5,212 nt of DNA from Acidobacteria bacterium UBA6911 (GTDB taxonomy: Bacteria; Acidobacteriota; UBA6911): NCBI GenBank assembly GCA_002451015.1, contig DKBB01000301.1:2610-7821 (forward strand), in the 5' to 3' direction. The notes beneath the pieces were generated by a model. It saw nothing but the letters and a program-made list of their open reading frames with translations, was not told the DNA's origin and made no database searches. Numbering within the stretch: the stretch's first letter is position 1; each line of letters starts with the position of its first letter. A program made the translations under genes and the position numbers. Of the stretch, positions 5,206-5,212 are shown piece after piece.

Positions 5206-5212
5206 CCTTAGG

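Overview
This looks like a bacterial chromosomal window of about 50% GC. It has intact genes, decayed gene fragments and several intergenic gaps. A gene for a secreted Gln-rich protein with a signal peptide suggests a Gram-negative cell. The mix of a DUF1566/Lcl_C protein, a DUF169 protein, an S9 peptidase remnant, a short spermidine-synthase-like enzyme and a membrane metallophosphoesterase fits an anaerobic Desulfobacterota-like or related lineage. That taxonomic guess is inference only. There is no rRNA, tRNA, CRISPR array, transposase or phage module in the window.

Layout. (1) 39-464 (+): a small DUF1566 (Lcl C-terminal) protein. (2) About 491-769 (-): a fragment of an S9 prolyl-oligopeptidase-family gene, broken by two in-frame stops and missing its catalytic end. 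It is not visible as an open reading frame. (3) 871-1254 (+): an intact glyoxalase I/VOC-family gene with a good sigma70-type promoter and a 15-bp palindrome just upstream. (4) 1255-1743 (+): the C-terminal part of a DUF169 protein. Its recognisable homology begins right after the glyoxalase stop codon, in the same frame, with no proper start, so it is most likely a 5'-truncated remnant. (5) 1821-2585 (-): a spermidine-synthase-like SAM-dependent enzyme, convergent with (4). (6) 2586-3044: about 460 bases with no convincing gene. (7) 3045-3623 (-): a secreted Gln-rich, coiled-coil-forming protein of unknown function. (8) 3624-3953: a divergent intergenic region with a hairpin and one short unexplained open frame. 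(9) 3954-5063 (+): a membrane-anchored calcineurin-like metallophosphoesterase with the complete metal-binding motif set. (10) 5064-5212: a 3' tail with a possible terminator.

The genes do not form an operon or a recognisable pathway. Strands alternate (+, -, +, +, -, -, +), and most intact genes appear to be transcribed on their own. The most informative structure is the left third, where a functional glyoxalase-type gene sits between two truncated, unrelated gene remnants. This indicates past rearrangement or decay. I see no new multi-gene system here. The items most worth a second look are the hidden S9 fragment, the exact DUF169/glyoxalase junction, the palindrome at the glyoxalase promoter and the Gln-rich exported protein.
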